Program-made: the position numbers and the translations under genes
In this document: piece by piece, positions 5,313-5,364 of the stretch
Layout: every line of letters begins with the position of its first letter
How positions within the stretch are numbered: the stretch's first letter is position 1
Assembly (NCBI GenBank): GCA_902805755.1
Contig: CADCUA010000624.1
Span: forward strand, 1 to 5,364
Source: an uncultured Lysobacter sp.
GTDB lineage: Bacteria > Pseudomonadota > Gammaproteobacteria > Xanthomonadales > Xanthomonadaceae
Direction: 5' to 3'
Length of the DNA: 5,364 nt
Notes under the pieces: model-generated
What the model saw: the letters and a program-made list of their open reading frames with translations, nothing else
The model's database searches: none
Told to the model about the DNA's origin: nothing

Positions 5313-5324
5313 TTCATCGATGAA
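5313..5324. repeat. 12-bp perfect palindrome TTCATCGATGAA upstream of the serine hydrolase gene
   Basis: Centred at about -58 relative to the predicted start of the hydrolase transcript, a normal position for an activator site. It does not match the CRP/Clp, Fur or LexA consensus. One or two such palindromes are expected by chance in the window, so this is only a candidate operator. Confidence 0.3.
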
Positions 5325-5364
5325 TTCGGCGACGTCCGTGTGTTGCGCGTGATGCAGGTCTCAA

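Overview
This is a G+C-rich bacterial window that looks chromosomal. The combination of a GcvT/GcvH pair, a lysine/alanine-repeat histone H1-like protein and an exported class C-type serine hydrolase is typical of gammaproteobacteria of the Xanthomonadaceae/Lysobacteraceae kind (Lysobacter, Luteimonas, Stenotrophomonas and relatives). That assignment is inferred from protein character, not from a database search.

Layout. Positions 2-997 (+) hold the 3' nine-tenths of gcvT, whose 5' end lies outside the window. gcvH follows at 1084-1479 (+) and is closed by a strong intrinsic terminator (1506-1533). Then comes about 1.24 kb without a convincing protein gene (1534-2774). Its first part (about 1580-2350) has unusual word composition, with the tetramer TGCA about six times more frequent than in the rest of the window. 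It also contains several dyads, including a 27-bp interrupted palindrome and a 12-bp exact inverted-repeat pair that brackets it. Its second part begins with a promoter-like block (A-tract, perfect TTGACA, TAGGTT at 2337-2386) and continues as a possible leader of about 380 nt. The histone H1-like gene lies at 2775-3365 (+) and ends in a long-stem terminator (3396-3434). About 360 bp without a gene follows (3443-3802). The last gene, on the minus strand (3852-5225), encodes a periplasmic or secreted beta-lactamase-fold serine hydrolase with its own terminator (3803-3831, minus) and a candidate promoter and palindrome upstream.

How the parts work together. GcvT and GcvH act in one pathway, glycine cleavage, which feeds one-carbon units to tetrahydrofolate; the P and L proteins are not in the window. 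The H1-like protein is a nucleoid/DNA-binding protein and the serine hydrolase acts outside the cytoplasm. Neither is linked functionally to glycine cleavage, and terminators separate all three transcription units. No RNA gene, CRISPR array, transposase or integrase was seen. The part most worth a second look is the interval between gcvH and the H1-like gene.
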